Positions 1 to 7,263 of a DNA stretch of 46,929 nucleotides are shown piece after piece. Made by a program: the position numbers and the translations under genes. The DNA comes from Pseudanabaena sp. FACHB-2040 (GTDB lineage: Bacteria; Cyanobacteriota; Cyanobacteriia; Phormidesmidales; Phormidesmidaceae). How positions within the stretch are numbered: the first letter of the stretch is position 1; each line of letters starts with the position of its first letter. A model generated the notes under the pieces. The model was not told the origin of the DNA. It ran no database searches and worked only from the letters and a program-made list of their open reading frames with translations. Location: positions 1,250,352 to 1,297,280 of the forward strand of contig NZ_JACJQO010000005.1 of NCBI RefSeq assembly GCF_014696715.1. Direction: 5' to 3'.

Positions 1-71
1 TCTGAAGAAGACGCCTCAAGCTCCTCTAGAGAAGCTTCAGACAGTACCGTAGCCACTTCTTCCAGGATCAT
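1..71 (-). CDS. Start of the next gene in the chemotaxis operon (partial, probably CheW/PilI-like)
   Basis: The window edge cuts this gene after 23 codons, which read MILEEVATVLSEASLEELEA and continue with serines. The ATG at 71 is preceded by AGGAG at a good distance, and only 12 bases separate it from the stop codon of the response regulator upstream, so it is a genuine co-transcribed gene. In Pil/Pix/Tax-type operons of cyanobacteria a PATAN regulator and a CheY-like regulator are followed by a CheW-like adaptor and then an MCP. That order is the only basis for the functional guess, because too little protein is visible to identify a domain. Confidence 0.6.
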   Translation of the reverse strand, partial: MILEEVATVLSEASLEELEASSS

Positions 72-83
72 TTAACTGCTCCT

Positions 84-455
84 CTATTCTTTTTTCTTGA
101 CCAGGTTATTAACGATTTGGGTCAGCTCTTCTTGATTAATAGGCTTAGCCAAATAAGCATCTGCTCCCTGCTTCATACCCCAAAATTTGTCCATTTCAGT
201 GCCTTTGGTAGAGCACATAATGACAGGAACTTTTCGAGTTGTCTCAGCATCTTTAAGCTCTCGACAAATCTCGAATCCGCTCCGATCTGGCAAGACCACA
301 TCTAAAATAATGACGTCAAACTGGTGGCTTTTAATTTGGTCAAATGCCTCTTCTGCGCTTTTGGCGGTTAATACAGTGATGCCGCAGTTTTCTAAGCATA
401 GCGACAAGACTTCTTTATCAGTCAAGCTGTCTTCAACAATCAGAGCTGTTCCCAT
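84..455 (-). CDS. CheY-like single-domain response regulator (PilH/PixH type)
   Basis: This 123-residue protein is a bare receiver domain with no output domain. The acidic pocket (Glu8, Asp9), the phosphoacceptor Asp52 in the ILDVVLPD motif, Ser82/Thr83 and the conserved Lys104-Pro105 are all present, so it should be phosphorylatable. It follows the PATAN-receiver gene by 123 bases and precedes another gene by 12 bases. This matches the PilG-PilH-PilI order of cyanobacterial type IV pilus chemotaxis operons, where the regulator is phosphorylated by a CheA-like kinase and controls twitching motility or phototaxis. The assignment to motility comes from gene order; the receiver fold is certain. 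Confidence 0.9.
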   Translation of the reverse strand: MGTALIVEDSLTDKEVLSLCLENCGITVLTAKSAEEAFDQIKSHQFDVIILDVVLPDRSGFEICRELKDAETTRKVPVIMCSTKGTEMDKFWGMKQGADAYLAKPINQEELTQIVNNLVKKKE

Positions 456-578
456 GTCTCACCTTTTTTGTAAATATGAAAAACTTAGTAGATTTAGTCC
501 AAAGCAGATCTGATGGCTCGCAGCAGTATTTGCAAATAGGCCTCTTTGAGACAACGGCTAGCTGAGCATTTTGTAGCG

Positions 579-1775
579 CTACACCATCGCTATCTGCCCC
601 AGATACTTTTGAATAACGCTTAGAATAACAACAGGCTCCATTGGCTTACTGAGAAAATCTGTTGCCCCCAATAGGCGAGCCCGCACTTGATCGACCAGGC
701 CATCGTTGCCACTCAAGATAATGATCGGCGTTTCCTTAAATAAAGAGATCTTTCTCAACTGACTACAGATTTCATAGCCATTAGTATCGGGCATTACCAG
801 GTCAAGAAAGATCAGGCTGGGCCTCTTGATTAACAACATTTTGATTGCTCTAGTCGCCTCCGTAATAGAAATAAATTCATAGCCTGCAGATTTAATCACC
901 TGCCCTACAGACTGACAAATCATAGGACTGTCATCAATACAGGCAATTAGCGGGGCAGATTTGCTGGAGGGATTACGCTTCACTTCTGTCCCGCCTGGAA
1001 CAGAAGGATGGTCAGGAATCTTAATCAGCTCTAGCCAGCCCGCTTCTAGATAGGGTTTTAGCGCCTGGGTAAACTGTAAAATCTCTCGTTTTGTCTTAGT
1101 TGCAAGGTCACGCAGGCTCTGTTTCCCATCTAGCAACACAGTTAGCCCTCGATATGCTTGGGGTGATACAGCCGCTTGCATCGCTTCGGGGTTGACAATA
1201 ATAGGTGCGAAGGAGGGAGAATAGCTCTCCAGACCTGAGCCGGACCAGTCTTGCCAGAGAGTTTTAACAGTCTCAACTACCGTCTCTTCAGGAATAGCAA
1301 ACCTAGTATTTTCAAGCGAAGGATCTTCTGTTTTGTAAAGCTCATGCCTAACGGTGTCTACTTGAACTACGTCAAATAGAATTTCACTGATAATTTGGCG
1401 TATAAACTTGGCATGGTCCGCTGCAGCAAATCTTTCCTGCTCTACCCAGCTAGACAGCAGACTATATTCCTGTAGTGCCGCATAAATCAGCTCTGGCGTC
1501 TCTGCAGTATCAGCCGTCAATACATTCAACTCATGGCATAAAGGCGCGTATTGAGGCTGAAGATAGCGGTAGCGCCGTCGCCGAGGATGTAAACCTCCCG
1601 CTGCATATAAGATGTCACCAGAGCTAAGCAAAAACACCCACTGCTGGCCTCTAGGTGACGACCAGATGAGTTGACCACTAAAACGCAGCCGACTGAGAAC
1701 CTTCAATAGCTGTAGGCGGTTAGTTCTTGAGAGACTTTTGAGATGGTGATAGGTTTGAGTGTTGTCTAATTTCAT
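579..1775 (-). CDS. PATAN-domain response regulator (PatA/PilG/PixG type)
   Basis: The 398-residue protein has an N-terminal PatA-like (PATAN) region, about residues 1-260, and a C-terminal receiver domain, about 274-398. In the receiver, Asp281-Asp282, phosphoacceptor Asp325 (FLDLVMPD) and Lys377-Pro378 are intact. This reversed arrangement, with the receiver at the C-terminus, is typical of cyanobacterial PatA, PilG and PixG proteins, which act in heterocyst patterning or in pilus-based motility. Because a CheY-like gene and then another short-spaced gene follow, a motility operon is more likely than a heterocyst role. The phosphodonor kinase is not in the window. Confidence 0.88.
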   Translation of the reverse strand: MKLDNTQTYHHLKSLSRTNRLQLLKVLSRLRFSGQLIWSSPRGQQWVFLLSSGDILYAAGGLHPRRRRYRYLQPQYAPLCHELNVLTADTAETPELIYAALQEYSLLSSWVEQERFAAADHAKFIRQIISEILFDVVQVDTVRHELYKTEDPSLENTRFAIPEETVVETVKTLWQDWSGSGLESYSPSFAPIIVNPEAMQAAVSPQAYRGLTVLLDGKQSLRDLATKTKREILQFTQALKPYLEAGWLELIKIPDHPSVPGGTEVKRNPSSKSAPLIACIDDSPMICQSVGQVIKSAGYEFISITEATRAIKMLLIKRPSLIFLDLVMPDTNGYEICSQLRKISLFKETPIIILSGNDGLVDQVRARLLGATDFLSKPMEPVVILSVIQKYLGQIAMV

Positions 1776-1900
1776 GTCTATGCATTGCAGTCAAGAGTCT
1801 CGAAACAACCAAATGATTTTTAGGTAGAGGAATATCTGTCCTAAGCCAATCTATTTGTAGAGCGAGAGCCTCAGCAGAATTGTGAGGAATCGGAAGGGAA

Positions 1901-2026
1901 ATGCCTACCTCGAATATCGAAACTCAATCTGCTGAGCCACCGCTAATGTTACGGCCGTCAATTAAGGCAGCAGCAAAAAAGGTATCTAAAAGAACTCTAT
2001 CGGCGATAGCAGTGTCTTCTAGTTAG
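1901..2026 (+). CDS. Possible 41-residue small ORF
   Basis: An ATG at 1901 follows a purine-rich stretch (GGAAGGGAA directly upstream, GAGG a little further), and the frame stays open for 41 codons to TAG at 2024-2026. The product is serine-, alanine- and lysine-rich, with a basic middle (IKAAAKKVSKRT) and no membrane segment or known motif. It lies alone in a spacer. Such an ORF can easily arise by chance. The only support is the ribosome-binding-like sequence. Confidence 0.2.
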   Translation: MPTSNIETQSAEPPLMLRPSIKAAAKKVSKRTLSAIAVSSS

Positions 2027-2307
2027 AGCAAGCCAACTGACTCCAATGAACGTACGACTTGGTAGGAGCAGCTTGATTTTGGTTAAAAGATAGGGCAATA
2101 AACGGTAGAGGTGCTTATTCGTTGGCCAGAGCTGATTGATTTATTAATTACTGTAATACTCTCAGCTACAGCCTGTTTCACCAAGGAAACACCCTTAAAC
2201 TTTGAAGGGAATTTATTTTCAGTAAAGCAATATCAAGAGAATGTTTGTTTTTGCTTTCTTTTCAGGTTTTGTAATTTCGGCAATTTTAGCTTTTCAGAAC
2301 TGACTAA

Positions 2308-2328
2308 CTGAGGGGTCAGACCCCTCAG
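2308..2328. promoter_or_regulatory. 21-bp palindrome just upstream of the 2354 gene
   Basis: CTGAGGGGTC and its exact reverse complement flank a single central A. The element ends 25 bases before the ATG at 2354, immediately upstream of the AAGGAG ribosome-binding site. It could be an operator, a leader hairpin that affects ribosome access, or a terminator for transcription entering from the left. The T-tract expected of a terminator is missing. Confidence 0.45.
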
Positions 2329-2353
2329 GGGATGTGTTGCAAGGAGTCGGTAA

Positions 2354-2818
2354 ATGGCAGCGGAAAGTTCATTCAGCCCAGCAGAACGTTTGGAATCGCT
2401 AAAGGCAGCAGTACTCACGGGCTTTAATGCCGGAGTTGTAGCGGCCCTACTGCTAGTCGCTCACCGGACCCAGAGCTTAGGTTGGGCTGCCGCCTTTGCT
2501 TCGACCACTGCAGCTGGATTAAGTGGTTGGGGATTTTGGGTCGGGGTTGCCATCTCAGCTTTTTCCGGCAGCCTCTTTGGTTTGACCTACCGGTATGCCG
2601 TCCGCCGAGATTCAAACCCCCAGCTTAAATTGGGGGTGGTGCTGGCCTTTGTGCTGGTCAGGGGGTTAGCTCAGGTAGATATTGGCTCAGCTCTAGCCCA
2701 GCGGGGGTGGCCCTTTTTAGCAGCCCTGACCGAAAGTCTGCTGCTGTTTGCTACTGCCGGAATTTTGTTGGACCTGGCTTTGCAAAATCACTGGATTAAG
2801 CCCTTTGGCAGTGATTAA
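2354..2818 (+). CDS. Small integral membrane protein of unknown function
   Basis: The 154-residue product has about four hydrophobic segments: roughly 22-37, 42-72, 90-104 and 119-140. Short polar ends and the basic loop YRYAVRRDSN separate them. I do not recognise the family. It looks like one of the conserved cyanobacterial inner- or thylakoid-membrane proteins without assigned function. The start is supported by AAGGAG seven to eight bases upstream. It lies 68 bases ahead of clpP on the same strand and may be co-transcribed, but nothing in the sequence ties it to proteolysis. Confidence 0.7.
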   Translation: MAAESSFSPAERLESLKAAVLTGFNAGVVAALLLVAHRTQSLGWAAAFASTTAAGLSGWGFWVGVAISAFSGSLFGLTYRYAVRRDSNPQLKLGVVLAFVLVRGLAQVDIGSALAQRGWPFLAALTESLLLFATAGILLDLALQNHWIKPFGSD

Positions 2819-2886
2819 AGAGCCAAGACGGTTTTCCGCCCACCGATGTGCCCAAATGAGTCGGTAAAATCAGAGTAAATAGTGCG

Positions 2887-3507
2887 ATGGATATCAGCTC
2901 CATGATCCCAACCGTTATTGAACAGTCTGGCCGTGGCGAACGTGCCTTTGACATCTACTCTCGCCTACTGCGGGAGCGCATCATTTTCCTGGGCCAGGAA
3001 GTAACCTCCGATTCGGCCAACCTGATCGTTGCTCAAATGCTCTTTCTGGAAGCTGAAGATCCTGAGAAAGATATCTATCTCTATATCAACTCCCCTGGGG
3101 GCTCGGTGACAGCTGGTTTGGGTATTTACGACACCATGAACCATATCCGTCCTGATGTCTCCACTATCTGTGTGGGTCTTGCGGCCAGTATGGGGGCTTT
3201 TCTGCTGACAGCTGGCAAAAAGGGTAAGCGTATGAGCCTGCCCAACTCGCGGATTATGATCCACCAACCCCTTGGCGGTGCTCAGGGACAGGCCACTGAC
3301 ATCGAAATTCAGGCCAAGGAAATTTTGTACCTGAAGCAAAGGCTCAACGAGGCTCTAGCTGCTAATACCGGGCAGCCTTTGGAGAAGATTGCCTATGACA
3401 CCGAACGGGACTTCTTCCTGTCTCCCCAAGAGGCGATGGAGTATGGCCTGGTGGATCAGGTGATTGATCGGCAGTCGGTGGGTAGCCGCCCTCTGCCCAT
3501 AGGCTAG
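2887..3507 (+). CDS. clpP: ATP-dependent Clp protease proteolytic subunit
   Basis: At 206 residues this is a full-length ClpP, the serine peptidase that forms the barrel of Clp proteases in the cytosol. The triad is visible: Ser101 in GLAASMGAF, His126 in IMIHQPLGG and Asp175 in ERDFFLS. That separates it from the inactive ClpR paralogue. The C-terminal VIDRxxxGSRP ending resembles ClpP1 of Synechococcus, though that is from memory. An alternative start at Met6 (MIPTVIE) would give the more usual N-terminus. No clpX or clpR is adjacent, consistent with the stand-alone clpP1 arrangement. It converges with the next gene with only 20 bases between. Confidence 0.95.
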   Translation: MDISSMIPTVIEQSGRGERAFDIYSRLLRERIIFLGQEVTSDSANLIVAQMLFLEAEDPEKDIYLYINSPGGSVTAGLGIYDTMNHIRPDVSTICVGLAASMGAFLLTAGKKGKRMSLPNSRIMIHQPLGGAQGQATDIEIQAKEILYLKQRLNEALAANTGQPLEKIAYDTERDFFLSPQEAMEYGLVDQVIDRQSVGSRPLPIG

Positions 3508-3527
3508 GTACGGGCTTGTCCCGCAGA

Positions 3528-4295
3528 TTAGCGTTCTATGGGAGACGGTTGAGTCTCTAGGAACAGCAGAAATTCTAGCAGTTCCTGATCAGTGAGATCG
3601 TGGCGCGACCGCTTCCCGTAGGTCCTTTCTAAAAATTCACGCCCCTGCCCTACAGTCCACCCTAATCGCCGCAGTTCTACATCTGTTTGAGCGATGATAT
3701 CTGAAAGATCAACCGGACTAGCAGTACCTATATGCTGTCCTGCGGTAGGTTCATTTGGGGTCGGCCTATCTGGCGGTGGGGGCGGGGCGGGTTTAGGCTG
3801 AGTGAGGGGTTCTGGCTCAAGCTCTGAAGTTGGAGCGGAACTACTTGCCCAAGGTGCTGTTTCTGTCATCGACAACAGAGGGAGAGCAGCTTTTTCTGGC
3901 AAGGGCAATGGGGGCACTTCGACCGGATCTGGGGTCAGGGTTGGGGTTGGGGCTGTCCATGGCGGCTGTAGCTCAGTTCCCCCGTTAGCCTCGATGAGCC
4001 CAGGCGCTGGGAAGGGAGTAGCTGAACTAGAAACAGCTGGTTCAAGGCTGAGTTCGACAGAGTCTGCTTCTGGGCTTGAATTCGGCAAACTCAGGCACTG
4101 TAAGGTCCGTAGGCAGGCCCTGTCTTCTGCGGTTTCTAGGACAGGGTCGGCGGCCATTGCGCTGGCTAGCAGTGCTCCCTCAACCCAAACCTGGGCTCTG
4201 ACAACATACTGATTGTCATGGATCGCTAGCAGATCCGTTCTCAGGCAGGCGGTTGGGTATTGGCGGCGAAACTCGTCAAGTTGGGGAATGGGCAC
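3528..4295 (-). CDS. Proline-rich protein with conserved C-terminal domain, function unknown
   Basis: This 255-residue protein has three parts. An N-terminal block (about 1-70) contains the motif YVVRAQVWVEG. A long Pro/Glu/Ala/Ser-rich, probably disordered linker covers about 70-190. A C-terminal block of about 60 residues is charged and helical (LGWTVGQGREFLERTYGKR, then LTDQELLEFLLFLE). I have the impression that similar C-terminal blocks occur at the ends of other cyanobacterial and phage-type proteins, but I cannot name the family. There is no signal peptide or membrane segment. The gene is convergent with clpP and divergent from terC, so it is probably transcribed alone. Confidence 0.75.
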   Translation of the reverse strand: MPIPQLDEFRRQYPTACLRTDLLAIHDNQYVVRAQVWVEGALLASAMAADPVLETAEDRACLRTLQCLSLPNSSPEADSVELSLEPAVSSSATPFPAPGLIEANGGTELQPPWTAPTPTLTPDPVEVPPLPLPEKAALPLLSMTETAPWASSSAPTSELEPEPLTQPKPAPPPPPDRPTPNEPTAGQHIGTASPVDLSDIIAQTDVELRRLGWTVGQGREFLERTYGKRSRHDLTDQELLEFLLFLETQPSPIER

Positions 4296-4445
4296 GGGCC
4301 GTTTTGACCTTCTGCGGGCTAGAGACTATCCGATCTATTCTAAGGACACGGGGCAATCGCGATGCTGATTCATACCTGGTTCATGGCATCGGTTTGAATA
4401 ACCCTTTAAGATATTTAGCCGTTAGAGACTGTAGGACCCAACTGA

Positions 4446-5255
4446 ATGCTGGATAGACTGCTCGAACTTTCCAACAACATTGGGGTAGATACCCTGCTGC
4501 TGCTACCGGTGCTGATCGCACTGGAAGCGATTTTATCAGCAGATAATGCGATCGCACTGGCTGCCATTGCCCAGGGCCTAGAATCAGAAAAGCTACAGCG
4601 CAATGCCCTAAATCTGGGCTTGGTCGTTGCCTTTCTGCTGCGAGTAGGTTTGATTTTAACCGCCAAATGGGTTTTACAGTATTGGCAGTTTGAGGTAATG
4701 GGAGCGGCTTATCTGCTGTGGCTGGTCTATCAACATTTCATGACCGACAGCACAGACGCTGAAAGCTCTCATCACGGTCCTCGATTTACTACGGTCTGGC
4801 AAGCCATTCCCACCATTGCTCTGACAGATCTGGCCTTTTCCCTGGATAGCGTCACAACGGCCATTGCCCTATCTCGCGATATTTTCGTGGTGCTCCTGGG
4901 TGGCATGATTGGCATTATCACCCTGCGCTTTATGGCCGGTCTCTTCATCCGCTGGCTGGATGAATATGAGCACCTGGAGGATGCAGGCTTTGCTACCGTG
5001 GCCTTCGTTGGCGTTCGCCTGCTGCTGCGGGTTGTGAATCCAGACTGGGTGCCGCCCGAGTGGATCATGATTTCCTTTATCGCCGTCCTGTTTACTTGGG
5101 GCTTCTCCAAGCGCATTGAGGTAACTACCGCTGATGGTGCTGCAGCCTCTTTACCAGAGGGTGAAGCTGAGCGGGGTGCTCACGATATTGACAACGCAGA
5201 AAAAGATGCTGAAGAAGCATCTCAGTCTGATGTGGAATTTGTAGAGCAGCCCTGA
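4446..5255 (+). CDS. TerC family membrane protein
   Basis: The 269-residue protein carries the TerC signature: two acidic membrane-embedded motifs, ALEAILSADNAIALA near the N-terminus and LTDLAFSLDSVTTAIA in the middle, in a set of about seven hydrophobic helices. The last 45 residues or so form an acidic hydrophilic tail. TerC/Alx-type proteins are linked to metal-ion (notably manganese) export or to membrane-protein insertion; the plant homologue is needed for thylakoid biogenesis. Which role applies here cannot be read from the sequence. An AGGA sequence lies upstream of the ATG. A perfect 22-bp hairpin follows the gene. Confidence 0.88.
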   Translation: MLDRLLELSNNIGVDTLLLLPVLIALEAILSADNAIALAAIAQGLESEKLQRNALNLGLVVAFLLRVGLILTAKWVLQYWQFEVMGAAYLLWLVYQHFMTDSTDAESSHHGPRFTTVWQAIPTIALTDLAFSLDSVTTAIALSRDIFVVLLGGMIGIITLRFMAGLFIRWLDEYEHLEDAGFATVAFVGVRLLLRVVNPDWVPPEWIMISFIAVLFTWGFSKRIEVTTADGAAASLPEGEAERGAHDIDNAEKDAEEASQSDVEFVEQP

Positions 5256-5281
5256 GAGGCTCTACTCTACTTACTCTAAAG

Positions 5282-5341
5282 GTGAAGCACTGCAGCCATC
5301 GTTCCAGCAAACTCGCTAAAACGATGGCTGCAGTGCTTCAC
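5282..5341. terminator. Perfect 22-bp inverted repeat between convergent terC and sigma genes
   Basis: The arms 5282-5303 and 5320-5341 are exact reverse complements (GTGAAGCACTGCAGCCATCG and so on) around a 16-base loop. It lies 24 bases after the terC stop and 22 bases after the sigma-gene stop, so it could end both transcripts. Neither side has a long T-tract, so it may act as a processing or stabilising hairpin, or be a repetitive palindrome element. The structure itself is seen directly. Confidence 0.7.
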
Positions 5342-5363
5342 ACCTACGAAACAAATGCTTTGC

Positions 5364-6320
5364 CTAGCTAGCTAGATACTCCCGAATAACGGCCTGGCGC
5401 TTTCTTAGCTTAAGCAGAGCCTCGCGCTCAATCTGGCGGACTCGCTCGCGGCTGATGTGGAGATGGTCACCAATTTTTGCCAGAGTCATCATCTGTCCGT
5501 CTGCTAGACCAAAGCGCATTGAGATGACTTCTCGCTGCTGAGGTGTCAATTCAGCCATTAGAGCTTCAAGGTCTTGGCGCAGAGAGGTTTGAGTTGCAAA
5601 CTCTTCCGGCGATTGGCCCATGTCTTCCAGCAGCTCGCCCAATTCAGTGTCCTGGTTATCTCCGACCTTGAGATCGAGAGAGAGCGGTGTCCGTGATTTC
5701 TCTAGAAAATCGCGTACCTGCTTGGGAGTGAGCTCTACTTCTTCTGCTAGTTCGGCAATGGTCGCTGCTCGACCAAACTCCTGCGCTAGCTGGCGTTGGG
5801 CTTTCTTCAGCTTGTTGAGCTTTTCGGTAATGTGGATGGGCAGGCGAATCGTGCGGCTCTTTTCTGCGATCGCACGCGTAATTGCCTGGCGAATCCACCA
5901 ATAAGCATAAGTTGAAAAGCGGTAGCCCTTAGTCGGGTCGAACTTTTCAACGCCCCGCTGCATCCCAATTGTGCCCTCTTGAATCAAGTCCAGCAGGTCA
6001 ACGTTGCGCTTGATATATTTCTTAGCCACAGAAACAACCAACCGCAGGTTAGCCTCTACCATCTTTCGTTTGGCTACCTGACCGGCCTGAAGCACGCGGT
6101 TGAGTTCGGCCTCCCTTATCTGGGCAGCTTCTGCCCACTCTACCGGGGTCGGCTCCCGGTCTAGCTGCTCTTTGAGGGCTTCCCGCTGCGACTCGAGAGC
6201 GACAAGCTGCTGCACCTGCTTGCCGTACAAGATTTCCTCTTCATGGGTCAACAGTGGAACCCGCCCAATCTCTTTCAAGTAGGTACGGACTAGATCCGTC
6301 GAATTTTGTGCAGTTCTCAT
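5364..6320 (-). CDS. Group 2 sigma-70 factor (SigD/RpoD3-like)
   Basis: The 318-residue protein has all regions of a primary-like sigma factor: region 1.2 ([20 protein letters not shown]), region 2 with the -10-melting core ([16 protein letters not shown]), region 3, and region 4 with its helix-turn-helix ([14 protein letters not shown]). It lacks the long acidic N-terminal extension of the housekeeping SigA, which puts it in group 2, the non-essential stress and light-response sigma factors of cyanobacteria. The EKSRTIRLP variant and the [13 protein letters not shown] end look more like SigD/RpoD3 than SigB, but I am not certain. A 46-codon ORF and an HLR1-like element lie upstream, which fits high-light control. 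Confidence 0.93.
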   Translation of the reverse strand: MRTAQNSTDLVRTYLKEIGRVPLLTHEEEILYGKQVQQLVALESQREALKEQLDREPTPVEWAEAAQIREAELNRVLQAGQVAKRKMVEANLRLVVSVAKKYIKRNVDLLDLIQEGTIGMQRGVEKFDPTKGYRFSTYAYWWIRQAITRAIAEKSRTIRLPIHITEKLNKLKKAQRQLAQEFGRAATIAELAEEVELTPKQVRDFLEKSRTPLSLDLKVGDNQDTELGELLEDMGQSPEEFATQTSLRQDLEALMAELTPQQREVISMRFGLADGQMMTLAKIGDHLHISRERVRQIEREALLKLRKRQAVIREYLAS

Positions 6321-6393
6321 AACCAGTCCACCTAAGTTGGCAACAGCAATTCCCTACGGACGAAGACACGCAGCTTAAAAAGCTTGAATAGAA

Positions 6394-6534
6394 CTACCGC
6401 AACCTGCGGCGCTCTTTCACAGGAATAGGAACTAAGACAGGCTCTGACTCAGCAGACTGCTCAGCTTCACGGGCGATCGCGCCTAAGCCAACTAAAATTG
6501 CCAATCCAATCAGGGTTTCTAACAGAGTTTCCAT
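6394..6534 (-). CDS. Small 46-residue protein, single hydrophobic segment
   Basis: An ATG at 6534 opens 46 codons ending in TAG at 6394-6396. The product begins METLLETLIGLAILVGLGAI, a likely membrane-anchoring or amphipathic helix. A short acidic stretch and a basic tail (VKERRRLR) follow. It lies 73 bases upstream of the sigma-factor start on the same strand, downstream of the HLR1-like site, so it would be in the same transcript leader. No strong Shine-Dalgarno is visible. It may be a real small protein, or an ORF whose translation influences the sigma gene. Confidence 0.45.
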   Translation of the reverse strand: METLLETLIGLAILVGLGAIAREAEQSAESEPVLVPIPVKERRRLR

Positions 6535-7129
6535 GATGCTGTCTTATTCATTTGTTGCAATCTATGTAAACAAGTGTAACATTTATGAATGAAACGGGGA
6601 ATGAACAAAAATACCTACTCCTTTAGGCAGAGCAGTTAAGTAGCTGTAAGAATAGGCTAGCAAAGGGTTGGGTGTTGCATCGGGGGCAACAAAAAATCGC
6701 TAAAACCAGAAGAAAAGATTAAAATTTGCGGGAAACATTAAGAAACAAAGCGTCAGAAATCCATTAATCTGAGATTCTGCGGCTAATTCTTTTAGGATCC
6801 GCTGCCCAAAATCCTCCGTTTGATGGAGCGATAGGAAGGGGCTCAGTTTCTGATCGTTTCTGTCCCTCCTCCTATAGAAAGAGGCAGCCCTTCAGGTAAA
6901 TCTCTAGAGCTTAGTGAATAACCACGGAAGCATCTGTCAACACCGATGCCTACCATAACAAATTCAGTACATTAGAACTATACATCGAGCTGCTGATTTA
7001 TACCATTGCCCAAAGTCAGGCTATAGATCACCCTGTAGAAGCTTAGGGGTCTATATGTATGCAGCAGTTGCAGCGTTAATAGGAAAAACTGGTTTCGCGG
7101 CGAATTTTTCTGCATTTCATCAAACAGCT
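6535..7129. other. Spacer upstream of the sigma operon
   Basis: This AT-rich stretch of about 600 bases has no convincing gene. It contains the HLR1-like site (6563-6580) and a 6-bp hairpin at 6673-6691 (TGTTGC/GCAACA) followed by an A-run on the plus strand. The promoter for the small ORF and sigma gene is expected at its left end. The rest shows nothing I can assign. Confidence 0.5.
6563..6580 (-). promoter_or_regulatory. HLR1-like RpaB binding site
   Basis: On the minus strand the sequence reads GTTACACT-TG-TTTACATA: two 8-base direct repeats with the exact 2-base gap of the HLR1 element, (G/T)TTACA(A/T)(A/T). Only one base in the first repeat deviates. RpaB binds HLR1 in cyanobacterial light-responsive promoters, including that of the group 2 sigma gene rpoD3 in Synechococcus. 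This site lies 29 bases upstream of the 46-codon ORF and about 240 bases upstream of the sigma start, on the correct strand. The match is seen; binding is inferred. Confidence 0.6.
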
Positions 7130-7160
7130 TTAGCGCGGCAGGTATGGCCTGCCGCGCTAA
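7130..7160 (-). terminator. Strong hairpin downstream of the phosphoketolase-family gene
   Basis: The arms TTAGCGCGGCAGG (7130-7142) and its exact complement (7148-7160) surround a 5-base loop. The hairpin lies about 100 bases after the stop of the leftward gene ending at 7264. It is very GC-rich but is not followed by a T-tract in the direction of transcription, so it may be an RNA-stabilising hairpin or a repetitive palindrome rather than a classical terminator. Confidence 0.5.
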
Positions 7161-7263
7161 CATCCAGAATATTCGAAGATGGGATTTAGAAGCGAGACGA
7201 ATCCTGTCACTAAATCCCGCCATGTCACTACCGGAGTTGGCTAGATTAGGCCGTCATCGCCAC

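Larger units (their letters stand above)
1776..2353. other. Divergent spacer, no clear gene
   Basis: This 578-base spacer separates the chemotaxis operon (leftward) from the membrane-protein gene at 2354 (rightward). It is more AT-rich than the flanks. It holds a possible 41-codon ORF (1901-2026) and a 21-bp palindrome (2308-2328), both listed separately. I see no tRNA and no convincing promoter hexamers. Confidence 0.5.

Noticed and set aside
2111-2311. 66-codon open frame on the plus strand
   Set aside because: AT-rich and Phe/Cys-rich with no good start; it ends among the palindrome and ribosome site of the next gene.
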